Assembly (NCBI GenBank): GCA_963920765.1
Contig: OY987245.1
Coordinates: 22,770,727 to 22,834,726, forward strand
Length of the DNA stretch: 64,000 nt
Direction: 5' to 3'
Origin: Ulota crispa
Taxonomy: Eukaryota > Streptophyta > Bryopsida > Orthotrichales > Orthotrichaceae
Under the pieces are notes generated by a model. It was given only the letters and a program-made list of their open reading frames with translations, was not told where the DNA came from and ran no database searches. This document shows, in pieces, positions 39,545-52,007 of this stretch (position 1 is its first letter; each line of letters begins with the position of its first letter). A program made the translations under genes and the position numbers.

Positions 39545-41609
39545 GTCTAAAAACACCAAAAAATTCATTTGATGCACCACACAAAAACCCTCAAAATTAT
39601 ATACTTGATTGGAGGCACTAAGCAAAAATACTTTACGTTTAGATATCACCTGAACCCTTGGCATAATACCACAGAACTTTAAGATCATTCAAGGGCCAAA
39701 TTTTTAACCTACAATATTTAAAGTTTTGGAATAAAGTAAAACTGAAATTTTCTGCAAGCTGTACAAATATTATCCAAAAAGAATCTTGTTATGGTGTTTA
39801 ACAATATAAGGCTAATTCCTTTTTGATTCTAGGATCTCCAAAGGTAGGTAGTGTTTACTGTCCAAGTAAATTCTTTAACCTCAACAATATCAAATAAAAT
39901 GCTAGACTTTTGTAAGGTTATACAAAAGATTTAATTGTGAGTTACTTTAACTGTATGAAAATCACCTCTGGCATGAATCTTTCTATTTTCAAAAAGTCAA
40001 TTTTATTTAAATTTGAAAAAACAATAATATTGGTGAATTACTGTCAAGCATAATACATTCTCAATTTACACCACTCAAACACTACTCCATCTATCCATCA
40101 AAATTATTTAAGATTATTACTTCTATAAAGTTTCAAACTATTTATGAACCTTTGTGCTTTTGTGGAGACTTCATACCACTCCAATCATTTCTTTTTCCTT
40201 ACCTAGCAATGAGGATTGTTTGGGTCGTACTCCAACCAACCTCACAACCACTTGTATTTTGCATAAATCCCATTTATCAAAATACTTTGTAATGCGTCTC
40301 ATCTATAACTTTTTCTGATATATGTTTTAGAGAGATAATGTTAAATTTTATGTCAAATTTTGACTATATGGTAAATAGTTAAGTATAAATGTACAACACT
40401 GTAGTTAATGTGTAAACTGAAAATGGAAAGATTTGTAAAACGTAATTATTCAATATTAGAGTTAATTATAAGTACATATTTGTAGAGAAATTAATTTTTG
40501 AACCAATACATGTATGTAGTATAATTTTTTATTGAAAAGAAAATCATAAAAACAATACAAAGTCTAGAATTTTCTCATTTGTAAATGGTTTTTGACAAAA
40601 TACACTTTGTTTTTGAGTTTCACTAATTTATATGATTGTGTTATTTTGATGGTTTATAGTGAAACTAGGTTTTTTATTGAATCCATAAGTTTGAATAAAT
40701 TCTTTAAATTTTTTGGCTTGGAGTGAATTTCTTCACTATAAATCCAATGCAAAATTCAAAATTAGAAGTCAACTATTTGATTTTCAATATAAAGTTTCTA
40801 CAATTTTGTGATGTATATTTGTGTGGCAACTCCATGCCAAAAGCTTAGGATATCCCAATAAAAGGAAACATATACAAAGATTAAAGGGTAAATTTCTATT
40901 TGATTTTTGAAAACCAAGAGTACATTAAAATATGTTTGCTTTTTTATCTATTTAAAAATCAATATTTGAAGGAAACTTTGAGAGTCAATGAGTGTGAACT
41001 TCAAAGATCATACTTTTGATATGGATATGAAGGAAATTGATAATTGTAATGCACTGAATTGTTTGGGTTACAATGGCAAAGATTGATTGTTGTAAATTTG
41101 ATATTGCAAATTGATCCTTTGAAACAACCATAAAAGCAGTGGGAATTTTTCTTGAACACAATAAAGTTTCATCAATTTGAAAACTCTACTTTATAGACAA
41201 CTTTTTTTTGGTTCTATGCATTTTCATTTAATAATTTCATATAAGATTATACAATTTTATACAATCACAAATTTGACATTATTTCAAACAACTCATGTTG
41301 GCTTTGCAGAAAGAGCTTCAAATTTTGTATTATATGATTTAAGATCATTGAGATCTTTAATTGACAACTTATTATAATTATGTCTCACCAGTATGTTTTT
41401 CTACTCAAGCTCTTAGATCTTTATATATTTTATTGTCAAGTTGAAGATTGATCATTTTAAGTTGACTTCGATGAATAATTGTGAAGTTTTTTGTTATGAT
41501 TTTGTGAAATAGTAGTGATTTTTTTACAATATATTATGATTTAAGAATTAGGGTTTGGATTCTATATTTTGATAAATACATGAAATTAAATGTATAACGT
41601 GGGTTGGTC
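39545..41609. other. AT-rich intergenic DNA upstream of DRC11
   Basis: No gene or repeat pair was recognised. The DRC11 promoter must lie near the right end, but I see no element that fixes it. Confidence 0.4.
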
Positions 41610-44600
41610 ATGCTTAGAACATTTGATTTAGAATGGTGTGAAGCTATGATGGAGCTTGTGGAGCTTTTGAAAATAGAATTTCCACAAAATATTGAACAAT
41701 GGCCAATAGTGAGTTTAAATTTTGAACTCAATTTCTATTATTCATAAATAAAAATTTGTGTCAATTATTTTTGACAAACAACACACACTTGTATATTGTT
41801 TTTTGTAGAAATTGGACCAATTCAAAAGAATTTACGTTTTGTATCTTCAAATATATAGAAAATTGGAAGATGCATTAGACCAGGTGACTTCACAAAGCTA
41901 TTGTTATTTATTTTCGGATCCTACATATTTTGAGCACATGATTAAATTATCTTGAACTTGTAATAACATCAATTGTTAACATAATAAGGTTTACTCAATA
42001 TCTTATTGCTTAAGGTAAAATTTACTTTTACAATTAAATTAATAAGAAAAAATCTTATTAGATTGTGCATCCACAAAAGCGTCGATTTGCAAGGAAAGGG
42101 CTTGACTCTTGCATTGGTCGAATTCTTGAAATAAAAGGGGTATTTACTAGTGAACTTTTACTACAGGAACACCTTTATAATTCTATTTTTTCTAACATAA
42201 ACAACACTATAATACTTTGTACAAACATAAGATTAACTAACGTGCTTTTTGAAAGTATTGTAATTACAAGAAAAAAAAATAGTAGATGACTTAATTAAAT
42301 CTCAGTGGATATATATAATCATTGAAAATTAATCATTTAGTACAAGTATTTATTTTTTAATTTATTATTTCAAAAGCATGATGTTTTTGTGCTAGAAAAA
42401 TAAAATATATCATTGAACATTATGCCTAAATTTGGCTTTCAAAAGACAGATTAAATACCCGCAATTAACTGATTTTGTGGGAGGGGATTGTTTTAGTGGA
42501 TGGTGCAATTAAACGAAAACAAGGAGTATTTCAACTTTGATGACATACTGGCAAGTCATGACTTCACATTGTAAGCCATTGTATTTAACTTGGTCATTTA
42601 AGTAAATTCCTAATTACATTAGAACTTTTTGTAAAATTTACTATATCATGTAATTGCATGTGTAAATATATGAAAATTTAACTCTAAATTAAATTATCTA
42701 ACAAAAAATCTTTAAAATCTTTAAATCCTGAGATTTATGAAATCCCTATTAATGGAGTCTACCTATCCGCAAACTAAAATTTCTCATAACTTTCATCTCA
42801 TTAATGGATATTGAATGATTTAAAACTTCCCACCTAAATATAAATCTAAAGAACCAATTTTTTTTAAAAAAACAAACTTGAAATGTAATTTTTAAAAAAG
42901 TTTTTGAGCTGTCCGGGCTGCCCTAACAAGCAAAGAAGACAACATTTCTTGCAATAACTTTTGAACCATGTAATCCAAAGTTATGAAAATTGTTGGGCCT
43001 TAAAGCTACTCCTTGGGTACTTCATGTGTGAAAATAAAATAATAATAAAATGCAAAATCTATTTGTAGTGACTTGCCCAAAGTCACTACACAGCTCAAAA
43101 AATGCTGCGAACCTTGAGGGGTTAAGCATTTAGGGTTAAGGGCAAACTTCTGTGTACACCTCAAATTTAGAAAACTAAGAAAAAACAAACAGTTTTACAA
43201 ACTTAATTGTTATTCTTGAGTTTTGGGATTTTGGTCCAGCATAGAAGTTGGCTCTATGGCAAAATTAATAAATAATTTATACTATTTGTTATATGAGTAA
43301 TGATATTGAACTAAATTTTAAAATTTTATTATTTGATAGATGGAAATGCGTTTGCCACCAGACAAACTGGATATAATTCCTCCACATTTTCTTACAGATG
43401 ATAACAAAGAAATGTATAAAGAACGCGAAGAATTCTTAGTAAAACACATTACATTCAACTGTTTTAAATTTTCATGATCATTTAACTTGAACAATAGAAC
43501 GCTTTTATAAAGAAAACTTGTTATGAAACAATAATGTATTAAGAATAAATGGAAATTTTAAATTTTTTTGATACCTTCATTCCAGCTTTTTCCAAATGAT
43601 CTAAGTAAACTTTTGGTTTTCCTCTTAATATGTTTACGATTAACGTATTTCTTAGTTAAATGTATGTAGTCAAAAGCTCATATGGAAGCTGAAGATGCCC
43701 GTGCCAAAGTAAAAGCTGCAAAAGAAGCTGAAGCAAAGGCTGCAGCTGATTTTCAAGCTAGGAAACACAGAAGAGAAATTGTGGCTCCATCTCCTCCTTT
43801 GACTGAAGATGAATGCATCATTTTAATTCAAGTAGTTACTAAAAAAACATTTACTATCTCCACACCAAACTTCTCAATGAAAAAACAAGAAAAGAAAAGA
43901 AAACTGAAAAACTTTACTTACATTCACCAAGTTCCACATCAAAAAACTCATGGAAAAATATGATATTTGATTGTATATATATTAACGTTAGAGAGATAGT
44001 CTCATTAGTTTTTACATGAAAACTATTTTTTATTCAATTTTAAATGATATTACATTTAATTGCAGTCAGAAGAAAGGGGAAGACAAAGCCGACTCAAAGT
44101 CAAGGAACTTGCAAAACAGAAGTAATTATTACATGCAAATTTTCTTTAACCACACACTCCCACTATAAAGATTTACACTTCAATTTTGCAGACCCAACTT
44201 CAAATGAGTAAGGTAGGACGTTCATAAATTGACCATTTAAGCCTACTAACTCATCCATGACACTGATAGATATTTGAAAGAGAATGTCACTTTTTCTTGG
44301 ATTGCAAACGCAATTAGAACTTGAGCGATTTTCGAGCCTCCTACCTTATGCTATGCTCATTAACATTTAGTGGTACTTTTATGGATCTGACCACTCTCTA
44401 ACATTCGAAAATACTTTAAATTTCACAAAAAGTACTGTAGTTTTGGAATGGATTAGGTGGTAGACTGGTAGATATGGAATAGATTAGGTGGTAGATATGG
44501 AATAGATTAGGTGGTAGATATGGAATAGATTAGGTGGTAGATATGGAATAGATTAGGTGGTGGATTTTGGAATGGATTAGGTGGTAGATATGGAATAGAT

Positions 44601-47600
44601 TAGGTGGTGGGTTTTGGAATGGATTAGGTGGTAGATTTTAGATAAATTGATGGTCGGTTTGTGGTAGATTGGTGATAAACTTGTAAGGACTAACTTTGAG
44701 AAACTTTTGATCGTGATTTGAACCTATTTTAAAACAATTTTACTACCATATCCCTTTGATCAATACATCTCACTCTCCAATACACGCTATTTTCTTTCTT
44801 CGCATTTAGAATATGCAACTTGCCAAAAGGACATAAGTGGACGTGAATCCTTTTGGCTAGGTTTATATTTTGACATTGAAAATTTTCCGCATGTGTTTCT
44901 TTTTTTCAATAACTAACTGGAGATCTGGATTTAAGTAAATACCCTTCTTATATGCAAGTATCAGTTTTTAATTATACAATTGTGCTTTTGTTTAGCATAT
45001 CAATTTTGTTTCATTAAACTACATCGTTTGAATTGAAAAAACGAATTAGGCGGATGCAAGAAGAAGAATTAGAAAAACAACGAAGTGGTCAAAAGCCTCA
45101 CACAAAAGACACAGCCGTATTTTTCCTTCAAAAAGTGTATCCTTTACTTTTATAATATATTTAAAAGTAAAAACTTCAATGTTTAGGGTAAGGGCCTCTC
45201 AAGGGCATTCTCACGTGTAAGTCACTAGGAACAATGACAATGACAGAGTTCAAGTAATAAGAGACACAAATATGAGATTGCTTATGCATGAGGTCCTTAC
45301 TTTGCATAAACATTGTTTGAACAAAATATTTTCTTGTGTCCTTGTTGCTGACAGGAGTGAAGGCAACATGAACCCACTCTGCAATTTTGATGTTAGTCAC
45401 AAAGTTAAGGGCAACCAAAAATGCAAAGGAACTTATAGCTACATTTATAGTTGTGTTCAAGAACAAAATTAAAATGAAGTTTATGAATGCAATTGTTATG
45501 TAAAAATAATTATACAAAGGGTATTTGATATTAATTGTGACTCTTAATTATCCAATCAATAGAGCTCGAGGCTTTAATGGAAGACTTCAGACCGAGGCTT
45601 CTGTGGTGGATGAATTTACATTAATTCGTAAGTTTATATTTTCCAACATGGTTCAAACATTTACTAATTCCATATAAAATGATTCACCATAGTTCATTCC
45701 TGATGCACTTAATTTTTTTCATTATTATCTTTTGTTTTTATAGACATGAATAATTTTTTACCACCTGACCCGAATGATCCACGGATAAAATTGGATGCAA
45801 CACTCAAGAAGAGGAAAGATTTGCAAATGGTTAATCAATTAGAAGAGACTGGAGCAATGGTTGAAACAAGAGAAAAAATCAAGGAAATGGAAGGGCAAGA
45901 AATGCGAGAAATCATGCAGGTAAATACATTTCTTTGAAATATCTTACCTCTTGCAAATACAAGCGGATATTGCAGAAATGGTGCTTTTAGAGAAAAAAAG
46001 TTCTAAAACAAATTTCAAGAATGTAAATATCAAAACTTTGAATAGTGCAAAATTTTCTTCACTCTAATTTGAATGAATCATGTCTAATTAGTGTGAAGGT
46101 GAGGTAAGCATCTTGTACGTCAATCTCATCCTTGTTCTCTAAGTTGGGTTTTGGGCACAACTTTTCTAGTGCAACCCCCATGACTTGTCATCTTTCACAA
46201 ACTTCCTAATTGGAATATGTGCTTGCAAAACCTTCTCAAAACTTTATCTAGTTGAGTCAAGCTATTTGAGATAGAATTTGTAATTTGGAGCCCATAGTGT
46301 ATTGAATTAAAGCAAACTACTATGAGCTGCCATGTTAGCTTGCTTTGCAAATTCACTTTTTTCTTGAATTAGTGCAAGCTAGTGTTACTAGTGTGGGATG
46401 CAATGTCTAAAAAATTCGCAATGGTACAAACATAAAGCCCTAAAGTAAATTTGGCCCAGAATAGAATATAATTTGAAAAATGGGGTTTGTTGTATACTTG
46501 TTGCTCAAATCTAATTGGGTTGCCAAACAGCTCTATTGGAACTATTACAAGTTCCAAGATGAAAGCCAGGTGTTTTATTTTGACAAGGAAATATGCTTAC
46601 TAAAAAAACCTAGAAAAATTCAAATTAGTACAATCTGATTGCTTTTGTAGAAAGATTAGATGAATACACTATTAGAAAATGGAACATAAATCAAGGCAAT
46701 AGTGTCAATTTAGATGTCTTGATTAAAACATTTTTAATACAATTGTATTGATTAGGACACTTTGTGTTGATTAGAATGTCTTAATTTGGGCCTTGTTTTC
46801 TACTAGCAATAGGATCCATGGATTTGGTTTAATGAAACTTAGTGAAGTTTTGAAATTCATCATTTACGTATTGGATATTAGTTTGTTTAGGGTTATCTGT
46901 TGGGGAATGCTATATTGTGAGCGGGGATCCATGCATGAGCCATGAGTCACAAGCCTAGATTTTTGTCAAATTATCAAATTTCACTTATAATTGTTTACAT
47001 GGGATCTTATAATTGTACATCATAATCTTCAATCTCTTGAAAAACTTGCTATTTTTTGAGTTTCTTCATTGGTATTGAGCTCAAAATTGGTTCCCACTCA
47101 TAGAATCTTGGCTCTTTGCTCATGGACTCACCTTTTTACTCTCACTAAATAGCATCGTCTGTTGTTTTTTAAATTAAACTATTTTGTTTTTGTTTTTTCC
47201 AAATTGCAGGAAAGGATAAATGTTTGGTTGAATGTGAACAGAGACCCAGATTTCAATTCATACCCTGCTTTTCCAAAGCCAAATAAAGGAGGGAGCAAAG
47301 AAATCATTGATCCACCTCCACAACTTTGGAGGCCAGAGGATGAAAAGAAGAAAAAAGGAGAAGGGGATAAAGGGAAGAAGAAAAAGGGAAAGGCTGGAAT
47401 CAGAATGCCTACACATGATGAAGATGAAGAAGCAGTTCCCATGTGCCCAAACTTTTTTGGAAGGCATTTAAAAAGTTCCATTGAATCTTACATAGAAACT
47501 TGGCATGACAAAGATGATTACCAAAATTACCAACAAAAATTCATTCCTGAAATTCTCAAAAACACATTGCGGCCACTTGTCTTTGAAGAGGTACAATATA

Positions 47601-50600
47601 TAGATTTTTTTAAATATATAACTTGAATTTAAAACTTGCATCAATCTCCTACTTTAATAGAATTAGTATGCACTAACTTGCTTTGCGTTGTCTTCCTTTG
47701 AATTTCTAGTGACTTTTCATCTTTCCTCTCCCTCCCTTTCCTTTTGAGAATGCTAAAACGTGAGGGAATCCATGAGCTATGAGGCATGGGCCTAATTTTA
47801 TTGTTAAAATATTAAATTTCACCTATAAATGTGTACATAGGGCCTTACAATTGTGCATTACATTCATCTCTTGAAAAACTTGTTGTTTAAAAAAAAAATC
47901 ATTGATTTTGAGCTCAAAATCAATTGATTCTTGCTCACAAAATCTTGGCTCATTCACCATTCTATGTTCACAATAGCATTGTCCCTTTTTCTCTCCCTCC
48001 CCTCAATATTTTGTGACTTTTCACCCTCCCTTTCCCTTCTTTTTTTTCTCCCTTCTCCTTTGAAGTTCCAAATTTCCCCCAATGCTTGGCATCCAATGCT
48101 TCATAATACATGATTTTCAATTTGTGTTGAAAATAGAGAAAGATGAATTTCCCGCAACCAGGCTTTGTAATGAACATAATTGGGTCTCCTCCCACTTGAT
48201 TTTAATGATTTTATTATGAAAATTGTGTTTGCTAAAAACATGTGGTTGGTCAATTTGACCCCAACCACATACACACTGCACAATTTTGCTCTCTCACGTG
48301 TGAGTAAAATTGTATGGACAGGCAAGTTTTGCAACTTGTCTCCTTATATAATACCAATTTAGTACTTCTACTATTGATTTTGTTCATAAAAAAATGTATA
48401 GGTACGTATTGAAGTTGATGTTGGATCTCGAGATTTACTTGTCCAATTGAAAAAGAAAATTGCGGCTGATACAAAAGAAGCTTACATAATTGCATTAAAA
48501 GCAGCTAAGAAAGAAGGGAAAGATAAAGAATTCAAAGCCAAAGTAAAACAAGAGAAACAGCAGGCACATTTCTACAAAACTTATATAGTTGAACTAAACA
48601 ATATAAACTTTGGTCTCAAACCTTAAAACATACAATCTCATAATAAATTCAATCTTTTATACAATAAATAATCAAGTTCGTTAAGAAATAAAGTATAATC
48701 CAAACGTAAAAAGAAGTACCTATAAATAATTAGTGCTTTTTCAATTTATGTAGGCAAAAAAAGACAAAATTGCAAAGATGAAGGCCAAAAAAGAAGCAGC
48801 AGCAAAAGAACCGGCCCTTCCACCAGCAAAAATAAAAAAGAAACCCAAGAGGAAAAAAGACCCAACGGAAAAGGAATCCATAGAATCTTTAACAAAAGAA
48901 TTGGTTACCGAAGGAATAATGCCCGTTTGTCCCAAAAAATCTTTTGATGAATACATTTGCCAAGATTATTTACGAGGCGTTGAACCGGACCCAATTAAAG
49001 ACTGGTTAATAGACAATAGCATGGCTCATGTATTGAATCTATTCTTATTTGTTATTGTTGTTTTAATCAGTTTTTTAAATGTACACATTAGAAGGAAGAA
49101 TGTGCCCACAATGACTAAAACAGTGTCCACAAAATTTTATTGTAATCATTATTTAGTCATTGTGAACACAATTTTTTCTGGCGACAAGACAAATGATGAT
49201 GCAATTTGACTAATTTACAACTATTCATATAATTTTAGAATATGTAAGAACACTAAGAGGGTTTTTAATGTTTTGCATAACCCTTTCTAAAAAAAGGCAC
49301 TTGCAGCCATGAGCAAGGCGATCCAAAAAACAATAGCAAGTTAGTTAAATGAAATGTCAAAGAAATTGGTTGAAATTTTAATGAATTGGGTAAAAACCAG
49401 CTAATTTTTTGGGAAATATCTAATAGTAATGTAAGTGTGTAGGCAGTATGCCATTGAAAATGAGAAATATAGGATTTTTATTGAAAAAACTGAAAATCTC
49501 CTTAGACACTACTTGCAACCATGGCTTAGTGGTTTTGGCCTAAACTCACTAATGAGACTAATGAGGTGGTCATGAATTTAAACCCAAGCGTCAAGAAGAT
49601 GCTTACCACTATAACATGCCCAATTATGCTGGGGGATAAATGACTTTATCAGTCACTTGGGGACTTGAAAATTTCTTATAAGAAGAAACATGTTGGTTAG
49701 GTTCACCTCAGAACACATGCATCAAAGATAAAATTTGCCACCCAAGTTCATGAGGCTTAGATTGTTGAATGGCATTCCCAACAAATGCTTTGTTCACACT
49801 ATTCTTTCATACCAACGTTAACCTTCTACTTCTTTAGCCCTCCCAACGTTTTGTATATACTCTCCAAATTGTTTCTTTGTAGATTGTTATTTCTAAACTT
49901 AGAAAAAACCCAAAATTAGTTAAATACTTCATAATGACAGCATTTGAGGTTAAGTTTTTTTATTTTTTTTATTTTTTTATTTTTTTAATAATAATAAATG
50001 AAAAGGTCCTAAATGTTTTTTGTACCTTATGATCAAAATTCATGCAGGCAAAAAGGTTAACTATAGAATATGCAGTGTTGCCGCTTGCATCAGAATTGGT
50101 GCATGAGAATGCTCCTTTTGTGCGCACTCTGCTTTTACATGGTGCCAAAAGAACTGGAAAAACTCTTTTAGTATGTCCAAAAAGCTATTTCTATACTTGT
50201 AAATCATTTTCTAATATGAAGAAAAAAAGTCATCATCTAATGTTATTATTATTTTAATTTTAAAAATACCCATTTTATATTGTGTATCAAAGTTAACAAT
50301 CTACTAATACATATTTTTATTACATGTATTATATCCCAAGCATTATTGAATTTTACTAGGCTCATGCTGCATGCACTTCAGCTGGAGCAACTTTTTTTAA
50401 TTTGTCAGCAAAGATTATTGATGGTAAATACCAAGGACCAAAGAATATTGCAAGGATGCTTCAAGTTGTGTTTAAACTGGCAAAGATTATGGCCCCTTCA
50501 ATGGTTTATATTGAAGATGTTGATCAAGTTGGTATTTATCATTAAAAAGGAAAATCAACTTCTAATTATAAATACATGAAAATACATTGATGATAGAAGC

Positions 50601-52007
50601 CAAGTACAAAAATAAACCATATAAATTATGATGTCCTATCAAAAATTTATTATTTTCATTTAATAAAAATTGTAAGATTTCAAACATTATATGAAATTCT
50701 AAAGCAAGGAATTCTTTTATTAACAAAAATTCATACATAATTACTTTGCTTTGTTTTATTTTGTTGAGCTTGTATGCAAGTCACAAAATTGTATAACAGT
50801 TGGAATGAATAGGTATTTGTAACTGACAAAAAAAAAGTTAAAGCATACGGATTGATTGATAAACCCAATCGTATTAAGAAACCTTTCATGAAAGAAATAA
50901 AGGCTTTATTTCCTGGAGAGCGTGTTTTTTTCCTTGGAACAACAAGTAAACCTCAAGTAAGAAGATAACAAAAGCATATATTTTTTTAAAAGTTTGAGAA
51001 TAATTGTGCATATATAAAATTATAAATTTCAGAATTTCCCATTAACCCAATTTTAAATACAATCTACATATATTGGAATCTTAGAAATCAATTGTGGTAA
51101 AAATTTAATGCTTATCTTTGAGAAATGATATGCTAGGATTTGCAAGGAAAAAAAGGCCCTTCTAAAGCAACCGCAAACTTTTGTAAATTCTTTTCAAAAA
51201 GGATTTATACACCGTATCCAGACTATGGAGCTAGAATGTTGATATGGAGAGGATTATTAGAAAGGCATGGAGCCATCCTTACTCACCACTTCAATGTATC
51301 TACACTTGCATATATGTCTTCGGATTATAGTGTTGGTGATATTGAAGACGTTTGTTTGAAAGTATTAACTACACAACGAGTTCGCAAGGTATAAAATCAA
51401 ATTATTCAATTTTAACAAAATCATGTTTAATGTTTGGAATGCATAAATTGGAAAACTGAATATCAATTTATGTTACAAATACGCATTCATAGAAAGAGAT
51501 TTTTGAGCATTCTCAAAGCTTGGTTTCATGTGTCCATTTGGGCACCAAGTTGGTACTTAGAACCAAGCTTTGATGTTATCCTAACTTTTAATAGTGATGA
51601 TTAGACAAATGTTTTATATTTTGTTATTTTTGACAGGCAACAAGGATAAAACTAAAGGTAGAAGAAGTTGTTGACCATTTATATGAGTTTAACCCCATCG
51701 ATCCAAATCTTCTATATATTGCAAAAGTAATTCAAGCCTAAACTCTCTGTACCAAAGTTGGAGAAAGTATAATTTATACGTTTCTAATTTATATGTTCTA
51801 GTTATGTACCACTTTGGATAAAAGTACCAATAATATGATGCTTATTGTAAGGATTTAATCCATAAGTTGAATTTCCATATACATATAATCAAATAATATA
51901 TGCAGCATTTTGGCAAGCCTCCACAATGGGTGCCTGAAGATCCAGATGCAGATAAGAAAAAGAAAGGAAAACCTGATCCCAAAGACGCAAAAAAGAAAAA
52001 GAAATGA
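41610..52007 (+). CDS. DRC11: Dynein regulatory complex subunit 11 (IQ and AAA domain protein, IQCA1)
   Basis: A nexin-dynein regulatory complex component of motile axonemes. Nineteen exons: 41610-41708, 41809-41883, 42062-42139, 42497-42550, 43340-43438, 43670-43831, 44066-44121, 45050-45136, 45563-45627, 45744-45919, 47210-47590, 48402-48542, 48754-49029, 50048-50170, 50360-50527, 50813-50956, 51137-51388, 51637-51726, 51906-52007; about 875 residues (human IQCA1 about 820). The N-terminal part has LYLQIYRKLEDALDQIVHPQ; an IQ motif FLQKVARGFNGR is split by intron 8. A Lys/Glu-rich middle follows, then an AAA domain with Walker A GAKRTGKT (615-622), Walker B MVYIED (672-677) and FFLGTTSKP. 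It ends in KKKKK. Intron 4 uses a GC donor. The exon 13/14 junction is the least certain: 49004 and 49029 are both possible ends. Confidence 0.92.
42765..43121 (-). mobile_element. Truncated TTAA-family element in DRC11 intron 4
   Basis: The right end CCTTGAGGGG is followed by TTAA (43122-43125). The interior (AAACTAAAATTTCTCATAAC, GAGCTGTCCGGGCTGCCC) is related to the right part of 8796-9723 and to the arms of 38830-39540. The other end was not found, so the copy is truncated. Confidence 0.6.
44442..44640. repeat. Minisatellite of about 24 bp in DRC11 intron 7
   Basis: Eight units containing GATTAGGTGGT, mostly as TAGATATGGAATAGATTAGG then TGG, with a TTTTGGAATGG variant in three. Units are nearly identical, so copy number is likely to vary. 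Confidence 0.9.
46667..46808. mobile_element. CACTA-type MITE in DRC11 intron 10
   Basis: 142 bp. It begins CACTATTAGAAAATGG, and the inverse of its right end is TGCTAGTAGAAAAC. ATA flanks both sides (46664-46666 and 46809-46811), a 3-bp duplication as expected for CACTA elements. It is non-coding. Confidence 0.7.
46896..47140. repeat. Direct repeat flanking DRC11 exon 11, left copy
   Basis: This copy shares ATCCATG..GAG, CAAATTTCAC, CTCTTGAAAAACTTG, GAGCTCAAAAT and AATCTTGGCTC blocks, in the same order, with about 47745-47975. The two copies bracket exon 11 (47210-47590). Confidence 0.7.
47745..47975. repeat. Direct repeat flanking DRC11 exon 11, right copy
   Basis: The partner of 46896-47140, in the same orientation, within intron 11. 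Confidence 0.7.

Noticed and set aside
43125-43141. TTTAGGGTTAAGGG, resembling plant telomere repeat.
   Set aside because: Only one imperfect unit, explained by the border of the TTAA element at 43118-43125.
47179-47481. Minus-strand frames rich in Phe/Ser/Pro opposite DRC11 exon 11.
   Set aside because: They are shadows of the Lys/Glu-rich coding exon on the plus strand.
48543-48570. A second GC donor at the end of DRC11 exon 12 (CAG|GCACAT).
   Set aside because: GCACAT is a poor GC donor, and GTAAAA at 48543 gives an in-frame junction.
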